Part shown: positions 32,775 to 41,193 of the stretch, piece by piece
Numbering within the stretch: the stretch's first letter is position 1
How the letters are laid out: each line of letters starts with the position of its first letter
Assembly: GCA_049585795.1 (NCBI GenBank)
Contig: JBAVAQ010000012.1
Location: forward strand, 1 to 64,000
Direction of reading: 5' to 3'
Origin: JABDBE01 sp049585795
GTDB taxonomy: Bacteria > Acidobacteriota > Terriglobia > Terriglobales > Acidobacteriaceae
Length of the DNA: 64,000 nucleotides
Made by a program: the position numbers and the translations under genes
Notes under the pieces: generated by a model
What the model saw: the letters and a program-made list of their open reading frames with translations, nothing else
What the model was told of the DNA's origin: nothing
Database searches by the model: none

Positions 32775-34228
32775 GCACGAACGTGAACACCATCCAGGAT
32801 CTTGCCAACCGGGAGTACAAGTGGGGCTTCGTTACCGAAGTGGAGGAAGAAAGAGTCGCCAAGGGGTTGAACGAAGACATCATTCGGGTGATCTCGGCCA
32901 AGAAGAATGAACCGGAGTTCATGCTTCAGTGGAGGCTGAAGGCCTATCGCCACTGGGCGTCGCTCGAGAAGGCGCAAGCCGAACCGAAGTGGGCCAATGT
33001 CAAGTACGAGCCAATCGACTACCAGGACATCGTTTATTACTCGGCACCCAAACAGAAGCCCGGCCTCACGAGCCTCGAGGAACTGGATCCGGAGATCCTG
33101 CGCACCTACGAAAAACTGGGTATTCCGCTTGCGGAGCAGAAGCACCTGGCTGGTGTGGCTGTGGATGCGGTGTTCGACAGCGTCTCCGTAGCTACTACGT
33201 TCAAGGAGAAGCTGGCTGATCTGGGCATTATCTTCTGCTCCTTCTCGGAAGCCGTGCAGAAACATCCTGACCTGGTCCAGAAGTACCTGGGCTCGATTGT
33301 GCCCTATACCGACAACTTCTTCGCCGCCCTGAACGCGGCCGTGTTCACTGACGGGTCTTTTGTTTATGTGCCAAAGGGGGTTCGCTGCCCGATGGAACTT
33401 TCCACCTACTTCCGTATTAACGCGGCGAACACCGGCCAGTTCGAACGCACGCTGATCGTCGCCGACGAGGGCTCCTACGTCAGTTACCTCGAAGGCTGCA
33501 CGGCGCCCATACGCGACGAGAACCAGTTGCACGCTGCCGTGGTCGAGTTGATTGCGCTCGACAACGCGCAAATCAAATACTCGACGGTGCAGAACTGGTA
33601 CCCGGGCGACAAAGAAGGCAAAGGCGGGATCTACAACTTCGTGACCAAGCGGGGCAAGTGCCTTGGCGTGAACTCGAAGATCTCGTGGACACAAGTGGAG
33701 ACCGGTTCGGCCATCACCTGGAAGTATCCGAGTTGCATCCTCCAGGGTGAGAACTCGGTGGGTGAGTTCTACTCGGTTGCCCTCACCAACAACTACCAGC
33801 AGGCCGACACCGGGACCAAGATGATCCACATCGGCAAGAACACGCGCAGCACCATCGTCGCCAAGGGCATCTCTGCCGGCCACGGCCAGAACACCTATCG
33901 GGGCCAGGTGAAGATCATGAAGGGTGCCACCGGTGCGCGCAACTACACGCAGTGCGATTCGCTCCTGGTCGGGGACAAGTGCGGCGCCCACACCTTCCCT
34001 TACATCGAGGTCAGGAACTCCAGCGCTCGCATGGAACATGAAGCTTCCACCTCGAAGATCGGCGAGGATCAGCTCTTCTACCTGCGGCAGCGCGGGCTGA
34101 AGGCGGAAGATGCCGTCTCTATGATCGTGAATGGCTTCTGTAAGCGTGTGTTCCGCGAGCTGCCCATGGAGTTTGCGGTGGAGGCGCAGAAACTGTTGGG
34201 CGTGAGCCTGGAGGGCAGCGTCGGATAA
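32771..34228 (+). CDS. sufB: Fe-S cluster assembly scaffold subunit SufB
   Basis: 485 residues. Begins with the usual ANREYKWGF motif; the core beta-helix has KGVRCPMELSTYFRIN, EGCTAPIRDENQLHAAVVEL, and the conserved IHIGKNTRSTIVAKGISAGHG. The Cys in QCDSLLVGDKCGAHTFPYIE and the Glu/His cluster ligands expected for SufB are present. Partner of SufC and SufD in the cytoplasmic SufBC2D scaffold on which clusters are built. Confidence 0.96.
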   Translation: MSTNVNTIQDLANREYKWGFVTEVEEERVAKGLNEDIIRVISAKKNEPEFMLQWRLKAYRHWASLEKAQAEPKWANVKYEPIDYQDIVYYSAPKQKPGLTSLEELDPEILRTYEKLGIPLAEQKHLAGVAVDAVFDSVSVATTFKEKLADLGIIFCSFSEAVQKHPDLVQKYLGSIVPYTDNFFAALNAAVFTDGSFVYVPKGVRCPMELSTYFRINAANTGQFERTLIVADEGSYVSYLEGCTAPIRDENQLHAAVVELIALDNAQIKYSTVQNWYPGDKEGKGGIYNFVTKRGKCLGVNSKISWTQVETGSAITWKYPSCILQGENSVGEFYSVALTNNYQQADTGTKMIHIGKNTRSTIVAKGISAGHGQNTYRGQVKIMKGATGARNYTQCDSLLVGDKCGAHTFPYIEVRNSSARMEHEASTSKIGEDQLFYLRQRGLKAEDAVSMIVNGFCKRVFRELPMEFAVEAQKLLGVSLEGSVG

Positions 34229-34277
34229 GGCTGAGATCATGCAGGTAACAAAGACGGAGCCAATGAGGGGAACGGGA

Positions 34278-35048
34278 ATGAGCTTGCTGGAAATCAAGAA
34301 TCTGCACGTCAAAGTGGACAACCACGAAATCCTCAAGGGCATTGACCTGAAGGTGAACGCCGGCGAAGTGCACTCCATCATGGGCCCGAACGGCTCAGGC
34401 AAGAGTACGCTGGCGCAGGTGCTGGCCCGCCGCGAGACCTACGCGGTCACCTCGGGCGAGGTGTCTTACAACGGCAAGGACCTCCTGGCCATGAAACCAG
34501 AGGAGGCCGCGTGTGAAGGCATCTTCATGGCCTTCCAATACCCGGTAGAGATTCCCGGCATCAGCAACGCTTATTTTCTCCGCTCTGCACTCAATGCAAT
34601 CCACAAGTATCGTGGGCTGGATGAGATAGATGCCATGGACTTCCTGCCCATGTTCCGGAAGAAGCTGAAGCTGCTGGACATGGACGAGAAGCTGATGAAC
34701 CGCTCCGTGAACGAAGGCTTCTCCGGCGGCGAGAAGAAGCGCAATGAGATCCTGCAGCTGGCGGTGCTGGAGCCAAAGCTCGCCATCCTGGACGAGACCG
34801 ATTCCGGTCTGGATATTGACGCGCTGAGGATCGTCGCCCAGGGCGTCGATGCCATGCGCAACCCTGAACGCGCCATCATCGTGGTAACTCACTACCAGCG
34901 CCTCTTGAACTACATCGTTCCTGACTTCGTCCACGTGCTGGTGGATGGACGCATTGTGCGTTCGGGGGGCCCCGAACTGGCCTTGGAACTGGAAGAGAAA
35001 GGCTATGGCTCGATGGAAGCCGAGGCGCGGCATGCTACACCGGCCTAA
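34278..35048 (+). CDS. sufC: Fe-S cluster assembly ATPase SufC
   Basis: 256 residues from ATG 34278, which follows GAGGGGAA; the frame upstream to 34239 is not needed for the fold. ABC ATPase without membrane domain: Walker A GPNGSGKST, Q-loop FQYPVEIPG, signature FSGGEKKRNEI, Walker B LAILDETDSGLDID and switch His VVTHYQRLL. The ERR/NEI signature is particular to SufC. It drives conformational change of SufB-SufD. Confidence 0.96.
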   Translation: MSLLEIKNLHVKVDNHEILKGIDLKVNAGEVHSIMGPNGSGKSTLAQVLARRETYAVTSGEVSYNGKDLLAMKPEEAACEGIFMAFQYPVEIPGISNAYFLRSALNAIHKYRGLDEIDAMDFLPMFRKKLKLLDMDEKLMNRSVNEGFSGGEKKRNEILQLAVLEPKLAILDETDSGLDIDALRIVAQGVDAMRNPERAIIVVTHYQRLLNYIVPDFVHVLVDGRIVRSGGPELALELEEKGYGSMEAEARHATPA

Positions 35049-35069
35049 TGAGAACGAGGGAAGCGCAAC

Positions 35070-36461
35070 GTGATCACGGCAACTCAGCAGTTGGAAAGTT
35101 ACCTGGAAAGCTTCAGCGAGTTCGAGAGGCTTGCCACCGGCCATGCCCTGCCATGGTTGCGGAAGCTGCGCCGGGATGCGTTCGCGCGTTTTTGCGAAGT
35201 CGGGTTCCCAACCACTCACGACGAAGACTGGCGGTTCACTACCGTCTCTGCGATCGCGCAGACTGCTTTCTGGCTCATCCGTAACGACCGCACCCGCCTG
35301 TCCCGACGGGAACTGGAGCCATACCGGGTTCCTGGTGTTGCCTGTCAACTCGTGTTTGTGAACGGACGCTATGCGCGCGAACTCTCGGTGCTTAACAACC
35401 TGCCTGCCGGTGTGGAGGTCAGCGGTCTCGCCGCGGAGATTGCCAGCAATCCCGAAGCGATTGAGCCGCACCTCGGCCGCTACCTTGATGTCCGCCGCGA
35501 TGCCTTCTGTGCACTGAACACCGCTTTCGCGGAAGACGGAGCGTATGTAAACATCCCCAGAGGCACGCTGGTGGAAGAGCCCATCTGCCTACTCTTCGTC
35601 TCGACCGCGAACGATGCCCCTTTAATGAGCCATCCGCGCAACCTCATTGTAGCGGAGGAAGACAGCCAGGCCACGTTCGTCGAGGACTATGTGTCGCTCG
35701 ACGGCGGCGGGGTGTTCTGCAACACGGTCACGGAACTGGTCGCTGGCGACCACACTGTGCTTTCGCACTACATGATCGAACGCGAGCACAAGAGGGCTTT
35801 CAACATCTCGACGCTTCGTATCCAGCAAGGCAGAAGCGCTAATGTCGTGTCGCACTCAGTGCTGCTGGGCGGGGCGCTGGTGCGCAATAACGTGCACCCG
35901 GTGCTGGCAGGGGAAGGGGGCGAGTGTCTGATTAACGGCCTCTTCATCGGCAACGGTCACCAGCACCTGGACAACTACATGCTGGTGGAACATGCCAGCC
36001 CGCGCTGCGGCAGCCGGCAGTTCTACAACGGGATACTCGATGGGCACGCCCACGGCGTTTTTCACGGCCGGATCATCGTGCACAAAGATGCGCAGAAAAC
36101 CGACGCCAAGCAGACCAATCGCAACCTGCTGCTTTCCGACGACGCGCAAATCGACACCAAGCCGCAACTGGAGATCTACGCCGACGACGTGAAGTGCACG
36201 CACGGGGCCACCATCGGCCAGATCGAGGGGGACGCCCTGTTCTACCTGCGCTCTCGCGGAATCGACGAGGTGTCCGCGCGCAAGCTCTTGCTCTTCGCCT
36301 TCGCCAGCGAGTGCCTGGATCGCATGAAGCAGGGACCCGTCCGGGAGCACGTGGAGGGGCTGATCAACCGCTGTCTGTTCCAGATGGCCAACTCTGCGCC
36401 TGGTGCGTCGACAGAGAACCGCCGCGAGGACACCGCAAGAAACTGGGAGGAAATCGGATGA
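35070..36461 (+). CDS. sufD: Fe-S cluster assembly subunit SufD
   Basis: 463 residues, GTG start after GAGGGAAGCGC. The N-terminal helical part with TTHDEDWRFTTVSAI (the family's W-R-x-T motif) leads to a beta-helix with LVAGDHTVLSHYMIERE, VHPVLAGEGGECLINGLFIGNGHQHLDN and FHGRIIVHKDAQKTDAKQTN, diagnostic of SufD. The conserved His (HLDN region) proposed as a cluster ligand is present. Ends in an overlap with sufS (ATGA). Confidence 0.95.
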   Translation: MITATQQLESYLESFSEFERLATGHALPWLRKLRRDAFARFCEVGFPTTHDEDWRFTTVSAIAQTAFWLIRNDRTRLSRRELEPYRVPGVACQLVFVNGRYARELSVLNNLPAGVEVSGLAAEIASNPEAIEPHLGRYLDVRRDAFCALNTAFAEDGAYVNIPRGTLVEEPICLLFVSTANDAPLMSHPRNLIVAEEDSQATFVEDYVSLDGGGVFCNTVTELVAGDHTVLSHYMIEREHKRAFNISTLRIQQGRSANVVSHSVLLGGALVRNNVHPVLAGEGGECLINGLFIGNGHQHLDNYMLVEHASPRCGSRQFYNGILDGHAHGVFHGRIIVHKDAQKTDAKQTNRNLLLSDDAQIDTKPQLEIYADDVKCTHGATIGQIEGDALFYLRSRGIDEVSARKLLLFAFASECLDRMKQGPVREHVEGLINRCLFQMANSAPGASTENRREDTARNWEEIG

Positions 36462-37741
36462 CCACCGCGGCCAACAGATTGCCCACAGAGTCCCATCCAC
36501 CTCAGGTGGGCAACGCCAGTGCGGAGCTCGATGTGCAGCAGGCCCGCAGTGACTTTCCTATCCTCCGGCAGAGGGTTCGCGGCAGGACGCTGGTTTACCT
36601 GGACAATGCAGCCACGTCCCAGAAGCCGCAGGTGGTCCTTGATGCGATCGGTCGGTACTACGAGCGGGACAACGCCAACATCCATCGTGGCGTGCATTTC
36701 CTTTCCGAACATGCGACGGAAGAGTTCGAAGGGGCGCGGAGGAAGATGCAATCGTTCCTTAACGCGGCCGATGCGAGCGAGATCATCTTTGTTCGCGGCG
36801 CCACGGAAGCCATCAACCTCGTGGCGCAGACCTATGGCCGCACTAACGTTCACGCCGGCGACGAAGTGCTCATCACCGCCATGGAGCATCACTCGAATAT
36901 CGTCCCCTGGCAGATCCTGTGCGAAGAGAAGGGCGCAAGGCTGAGAGTTGCGCCAATCAGCGACAGCGGCGAACTGCTGCTCGACGACTTTGAGAACCTG
37001 CTGGGACCGAAGACCAAAATCGTTGCCGTAACGCACGTCTCCAACGCGTTGGGCACGATCAATCCTGTCCAGCGCATTATCGAAATGGCACATCGCTGGA
37101 ACATCCCAGTGCTGGTCGATGGTGCCCAGGCCGTGCCTCATCTCAAAGTGGACGTCCAGGCCCTGGATTGTGACTTCTACGTTTTCTCCGGTCACAAGGT
37201 GTATGGTCCAACTGGCATCGGCGTCCTGTACGGCAAATCCGCTCTGCTCGACGCCATGCCTCCGTATCAGGGCGGCGGCGACATGATCAGTTCCGTAACC
37301 TTCGAGAAGACGATTTACAACAAGCTGCCCTACAAGTTTGAAGCCGGCACCCCCCACGTGGCGGGTGCCATCGGCCTGGGCGCAGCCATCGAGTATGTGA
37401 ATGGCCTCGGGATGGACAACATTGCTGCGCATGAGCACGAGTTGCTGGCCTATGCCACTGAAACCGTTTCAGCAATCCCCGGCATTCGTCTGATCGGCAC
37501 CGCAAAAGAAAAGGCTGGCGTGCTCTCGTTCCTGCTGGACAGTATCCACCCGCACGACATCGGGACCATCCTCGACCAGGAGGGAATTGCTATCCGAACA
37601 GGACATCACTGCGCCCAGCCCGTAATGCAGCGCTTCGGCATCGCGGCCACGGCGCGTGCTTCGTTCGCTCTCTACAACACCAGAGAAGAAGTTGACGCTC
37701 TGGTCGAGGGCATCCAGAAAGTGCGGGAGGTATTTGCCTAA
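36458..37741 (+). CDS. sufS: Cysteine desulfurase SufS
   Basis: 427 residues from ATG 36458, preceded by GGGAGG and overlapping the sufD stop. PLP enzyme of the group II desulfurases: YLDNAATSQKPQ at the N-terminus, HHSNIVPW, PLP-lysine in FSGHKVYGPTGIGVLYG, and the persulfide Cys in RTGHHCAQP with short flanking loop as expected for SufS. It supplies sulfur, handed to SufU encoded next. Confidence 0.96.
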   Translation: MTTAANRLPTESHPPQVGNASAELDVQQARSDFPILRQRVRGRTLVYLDNAATSQKPQVVLDAIGRYYERDNANIHRGVHFLSEHATEEFEGARRKMQSFLNAADASEIIFVRGATEAINLVAQTYGRTNVHAGDEVLITAMEHHSNIVPWQILCEEKGARLRVAPISDSGELLLDDFENLLGPKTKIVAVTHVSNALGTINPVQRIIEMAHRWNIPVLVDGAQAVPHLKVDVQALDCDFYVFSGHKVYGPTGIGVLYGKSALLDAMPPYQGGGDMISSVTFEKTIYNKLPYKFEAGTPHVAGAIGLGAAIEYVNGLGMDNIAAHEHELLAYATETVSAIPGIRLIGTAKEKAGVLSFLLDSIHPHDIGTILDQEGIAIRTGHHCAQPVMQRFGIAATARASFALYNTREEVDALVEGIQKVREVFA

Positions 37742-38193
37742 TGCCCGATCTGCGCGAGCTCTACCAGGAAGTCATCCTGGAGCACAACAAAGCGCCTCGT
37801 AACTATCGCGAGCTGGCAACGGCAAACCACAGGGCGGAAGGATATAACCCGCTGTGTGGTGACCACTTCACCGTCTACCTGGATCTGGAGGGCGACTCGA
37901 TTCGCGACATCAGCTTCCAAGGCTCAGGATGCGCGATTTCTAAGGCGTCAGCATCCCTGATGACGCAAAGCGTGAAGGGTAAGACCAGGGCGGAAGCGGC
38001 AAGACTCTTCGACCAGTTCCACAAGCTGGTGACGGGCCAGTCGCCGGCGAACGTGAACCGGGCTGAACTGGGCAAGCTGGCTGTTTTTTCCGGCGTCTCC
38101 GAGTTTCCTGTGCGGGTCAAGTGCGCCACCCTTGCCTGGCACACGTTGCACGCTTCGCTGGAAGAGAAACAGGGCACTGTGTCGACGGAGTAG
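37741..38193 (+). CDS. sufU: Sulfur acceptor/scaffold-like protein SufU
   Basis: 150 residues. Start overlaps the sufS stop (TAATG). Begins LRELYQEVILEHNKAPRNYREL, typical of SufU. Zinc/sulfur ligands are in CGDHFTVYL, GSGCAISKASASLMT and VRVKCATLAWHTL, and the insertion between the second and third Cys is SufU-like, not IscU-like. It accepts persulfide from SufS by zinc-ligand swapping. Confidence 0.94.
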   Translation: MPDLRELYQEVILEHNKAPRNYRELATANHRAEGYNPLCGDHFTVYLDLEGDSIRDISFQGSGCAISKASASLMTQSVKGKTRAEAARLFDQFHKLVTGQSPANVNRAELGKLAVFSGVSEFPVRVKCATLAWHTLHASLEEKQGTVSTE

Positions 38194-38242
38194 CCCGCCC
38201 ACACAGAGTAAGGCGAAAGAACAGCTACGCGGGGAGTTCTAT

Positions 38243-38827
38243 ATGGGTGCGAGTGAACCGATCACGCTGAGTCGGGCTTGTGAAGTCATCGAAATCCCCA
38301 GCGGGATTCGCGCTACCCTCCCGGCCGGTGCCGTCGTAAGGATCATGCAGTCCCTGGGCAGCGGCTACACGGTGGCCACCGATCGCGGCTACATGTGCCG
38401 TGTCGATGCCAAGGATACGGATGCCCTGGGGCTCTCCAACGCGGCGACGGCACAAGCGCCTCCGGTCCACGAAGGGAATTTCAGCTCGCAGATGGTCTGG
38501 GAGCAGTTGAAGACCGTGTACGATCCGGAGATTCCAGTCAATATCGTGGATCTGGGTCTGGTTTACTCGTGCGTGGTTGCGCCCCAGGAGCAAGGCGGGA
38601 ACAGGATTCATATCAAAATGTCCATGACGGCTCCCGGTTGCGGTATGGGCAACGTGCTCAAGGCCGACGTGGAGAGCAGGCTCTCACGGTTACCCAGTAT
38701 CAAGGAGGTTCATGTTGAAGTCGTGTTCGATCCGCCATGGCATCCCGGCCTCATGTCGGATGCGGCCAAGCTCCAGCTTGGCTTCGAACTGGATTACGGC
38801 GCGACACAAACCTCGCCACCGTTCTAA
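38243..38827 (+). CDS. sufT: SufT-like Fe-S assembly protein (DUF59/MIP18 domain)
   Basis: 194 residues from ATG 38243, seven bases after GGGGAG; no overlap with sufU. The N-terminal part (CEVIEIPSGIRATLPAGAVVRIMQSLG) is the short extension found in SufT proteins. The DUF59 core follows: YDPEIPVNIVDLGLVY, MTAPGCGMGNVLKADVE with the conserved Cys, and VEVVFDPPWHPGLM. SufT proteins act in maturation of Fe-S enzymes. The last intact gene of the suf operon. Confidence 0.9.
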   Translation: MGASEPITLSRACEVIEIPSGIRATLPAGAVVRIMQSLGSGYTVATDRGYMCRVDAKDTDALGLSNAATAQAPPVHEGNFSSQMVWEQLKTVYDPEIPVNIVDLGLVYSCVVAPQEQGGNRIHIKMSMTAPGCGMGNVLKADVESRLSRLPSIKEVHVEVVFDPPWHPGLMSDAAKLQLGFELDYGATQTSPPF

Positions 38828-38843
38828 CAGACTGGAGTTCTGT

Positions 38844-39031
38844 ATGCCCCCTACGACTTCTTCTGCCACGCTTGTAGGAGCCCGTTCTCGAAAGCGCTGA
38901 CTTCCGCCGAGTATGAGGAAGGCAAGGTCGTATGCCCACATTGCGGCAGCGAAGAAGTGGAACAACGTGTTTCGGCTTTCTGCCCTGTCTCAGCAAAAGA
39001 GAGCGCAATGAGAAGCATTTTCGAAGGGTAA
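38844..39031 (+). pseudogene. Zinc-ribbon (FmdB-like) small protein with a frameshift at its start
   Basis: The frame from 38843 reads A-P-Y-D-F-F-C-H-A-C-R, then VVCPHCGSEEVEQR, a clear Cys4 zinc ribbon of about 62 residues ending at 39031. However, this frame has no ATG. The natural ATG at 38844 is one base out of frame and lies just before a run of five C (ATGCCCCC). One base gained in that run would give M-x-P-Y-D-F-F-C, the standard family start. GGAG is placed upstream. Either a sequencing or assembly indel or a recent mutation. It follows sufT by 16 bp. Confidence 0.65.
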
Positions 39032-39070
39032 GAGCAGGCCAGTTTCGAATAAACGAGAAGGGAGTCACTC

Positions 39071-39393
39071 TTGTTTGCCCGAGGCGTCGACGTAATTGCT
39101 AAACCCAGCAAAACGCTGGAAGTCGCTGACGCAATTCGGGAGAGAGCTCTGCCAATCCTCAGAAAACAATCTGGTTTTGTGGATGAGATCGTTCTGGTGT
39201 CGGACACCGAGGTTGATCACGTCCTGACTCTGAGCTTTTGGACACAAAAGAAGACGCCGAACGTTATCACGGAGACGAGTACCCGACACTCTACGGGTTG
39301 CTAGCCGACCTGATTGAAGTGGTCCCGACCATTAGAACGTTCAACGTCGATAGCTCCACTGCTCACAAAATAGCGGCGGGGAAAGCGGCGTAA
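39071..39393 (+). pseudogene. Antibiotic-biosynthesis-monooxygenase-like protein, frameshifted
   Basis: The first part (FARGVDVIAKPSKTLEVAD, ILRKQSGFVDEIVLVSDTE) aligns with the intact paralogue at 44540-44863. In the AAAA run near 39245-39250 the frame breaks. The following frame continues KDAERYHGDEYPTLYG to VVPTIRTFNVDSSTAHKIA and stops at 39393, again matching the paralogue end (VVRTFDVHTSTAHRVA). Adding one A restores a single gene of about 107 residues. TTG start after AAGGGAG. ABM-fold proteins are small dimeric ferredoxin-like proteins. Confidence 0.75.
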
Positions 39394-39778
39394 GAAATGT
39401 CGAAAGCTGTTGTGTCGGAGAGCACCACCGCGCCGGTGCGGCAGTTGAAAACCGGTAGCCTACTTTGCCCGATTGGCTCTTTTGGAAGCCAGTTCGCCGA
39501 CGGCCTTGCGGAGCCCTCGCCATTTGTCGTTTCTCGCCGCTCACAACGAGTTTATGACATGACACAGCGCGTAGCGGCCGATTTCTGGTGCAACATTTCC
39601 CCGAGACCTTCTTAATCATCCTCCTCCCCTCCAGATGGAATTAGGTGCGTTCCCCGATGTATTTTCCTACAAATCCAGAGAGCCAGCACGGCACTTTACC
39701 GCCGCAGTTCACGAATGCCCAGAAGAGGGTCCGGTGAAAGGATCTCGCTGCCCACAGCTGAAGTTGAGGAGTGAGGCG
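39394..39778. other. Intergenic region without a recognised gene
   Basis: Nearly 400 bp. A 72-codon frame starting at 39397 directly after the ABM gene has no family-like sequence or ribosome-binding site. Nothing else was seen except the -10 box described next. Confidence 0.4.
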
Positions 39779-39784
39779 TATAAT
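39779..39784 (+). promoter_or_regulatory. TATAAT -10 box before the ACT-domain gene
   Basis: Perfect TATAAT 30 bp upstream of the ACT-domain start codon. The -35 region is poor (no TTGACA-like hexamer at 16-18 bp), so confidence is limited. Confidence 0.4.
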
Positions 39785-39813
39785 CTGTCACCACGGTGGC
39801 AGGAGGTGCCGAT

Positions 39814-40200
39814 ATGGCCAAGATCAAGCAGTTCACAATCGCTGTCGAGAATCGACCGGGTGCTGTCGCAGAAATCGCGAAAGCACTTGGGAAGGCAAAG
39901 GTGAATGTTCTCTCACTGCTCGGAACCGCTCAGGGAGCGTGCGGCACGATTCAACTCGTCGCCGAAGATGCCAGACGAGCAAAGAAGGCGCTGGATGAGG
40001 CCAAGATTTCGTACCAGGAAACGGCAGCAGAGGAGTTCGAACTACCAAACAAGACCGGCGCGCTCGCGCAGTGCTTGGAGAAACTCGCAACCAAAGGGGT
40101 CAACCTCAGCTCGATTCATGCAACAGCTTCGAAGGCCGGGCGTAAGGCGGTTGTCGTCTATACGGTAGAGGCAGCAGCAAAAGCGGTGCAGGCGGCATAG
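39814..40200 (+). CDS. Tandem ACT-domain protein
   Basis: 128 residues from ATG 39814, seven bases after AGGAGG. Two ACT repeats: IKQFTIAVENRPGAVAEIAKALGKAKVNVLSL and EFELPNKTGALAQCLEKLATKGVNLSSIHATA. Each has the N-R/K-x-G-A loop that binds small ligands, often amino acids. Stand-alone double-ACT proteins are regulators of unknown partners. It converges on the 2-oxoacid oxidoreductase operon; no enzyme domain is attached. Confidence 0.88.
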   Translation: MAKIKQFTIAVENRPGAVAEIAKALGKAKVNVLSLLGTAQGACGTIQLVAEDARRAKKALDEAKISYQETAAEEFELPNKTGALAQCLEKLATKGVNLSSIHATASKAGRKAVVVYTVEAAAKAVQAA

Positions 40201-40284
40201 CGATCCAGCCGCTTGCAGACCTGACTTGCCGCTTCCAAGGTAGCGGTGTCGGCCTCTGCCGGCACAGAGCGGCGCTGTCTTGTA

Positions 40285-41181
40285 CTACATCAACTCCTCA
40301 ACGAAAGCGCGAGTTACATCCAACGGTATCCGCGGTTCAGCTTGTGCGAGAGGGCCTGCATTCAGCACTGGCTCGGCTTCGTGCAGGGCCGGCAGGTCGG
40401 TGCGTTCAAAGAATTTCCCGATCGGAATCTCATCACCCCAAAGCAGAGACTTTCCCATCGCGGCCATCCAGTCCGTTGAGTCGTACGCTCGATCATCCTC
40501 GAGCTTCTTCACGCGCGGTCGGAACCATTGGTAGGTGTTGTCGTGGTTGTAGGTGACGCAGGGGCTGAAAACATCCAGGAAAGAGAAACCTTTGTGCCGG
40601 ATGCCTTGCTCGATCAGTTCCGTCAAGTGTTTCTGTTCCGCGCTGAACCCGCGGGCGACGAATGTGGCCCCGGCGGCCAGAGCCAGCGAAATTGGATTCA
40701 CCGGCGCTTCGATGTTGCCGAAGGGCATGCTTTTCGTCTTCATGCCGACGCGGCTGGTGGGGGAGGTCTGGCCGGTGGTGAGGCCGTAGATCTGGTTGTC
40801 CATCACGATGTAGAGCAGGTCAATGTTCCGGCGCATGCTGTGCATGAAGTGATTGCCACCGATGCCGAAGCCGTCACCGTCGCCGCCCGTCACTAGTACG
40901 GTCAGATCGTGATTCGCAAGCTTCACTCCGGTGGCCACCGCTAGCGCTCGCCCGTGCAACGTGTGCATGCCGTAGGTATTGATGAATCCTGGGAAGTTGG
41001 ACGAACAACCGATACCGCTGATGGTAACCACGTTGTGGTTTGGTATCTGCAATTCGACCAGCGCCTTCTGCACCGCGGCGAGCACGCCAAAATCGCCGCA
41101 TCCGGGGCACCAGTCGGGATCCACTTTGCCTTTCAAGTCGGCCATTGCCACGTGGTTGGTAGCTGCGAGAGCTGTCGCCAT
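40285..41181 (-). CDS. 2-oxoacid:ferredoxin oxidoreductase beta subunit (KorB-like)
   Basis: 298 residues; ATG 41181 follows GAGGAG. Starts VDPDWCPGCGDFGVL, where the CPGCG is typical of the beta subunit, and carries the thiamine diphosphate motif GGDGDGFGIGGNHFMHSMRRN and Q-I-Y-GLTTGQTSPTS. With the alpha-gamma subunit upstream it oxidatively decarboxylates a 2-oxoacid (2-oxoglutarate or pyruvate) to an acyl-CoA with reduction of ferredoxin. Two-subunit form as in many aerobic and soil bacteria. Substrate not determinable from sequence. Confidence 0.92.
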   Translation of the reverse strand: MATALAATNHVAMADLKGKVDPDWCPGCGDFGVLAAVQKALVELQIPNHNVVTISGIGCSSNFPGFINTYGMHTLHGRALAVATGVKLANHDLTVLVTGGDGDGFGIGGNHFMHSMRRNIDLLYIVMDNQIYGLTTGQTSPTSRVGMKTKSMPFGNIEAPVNPISLALAAGATFVARGFSAEQKHLTELIEQGIRHKGFSFLDVFSPCVTYNHDNTYQWFRPRVKKLEDDRAYDSTDWMAAMGKSLLWGDEIPIGKFFERTDLPALHEAEPVLNAGPLAQAEPRIPLDVTRAFVEELM

Positions 41182-41193
41182 TTTCTGTTCTCC

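Noticed and set aside
39397..39615. 72-codon plus-strand frame after the broken ABM gene
   Set aside because: No ribosome-binding site, no recognisable composition or family.
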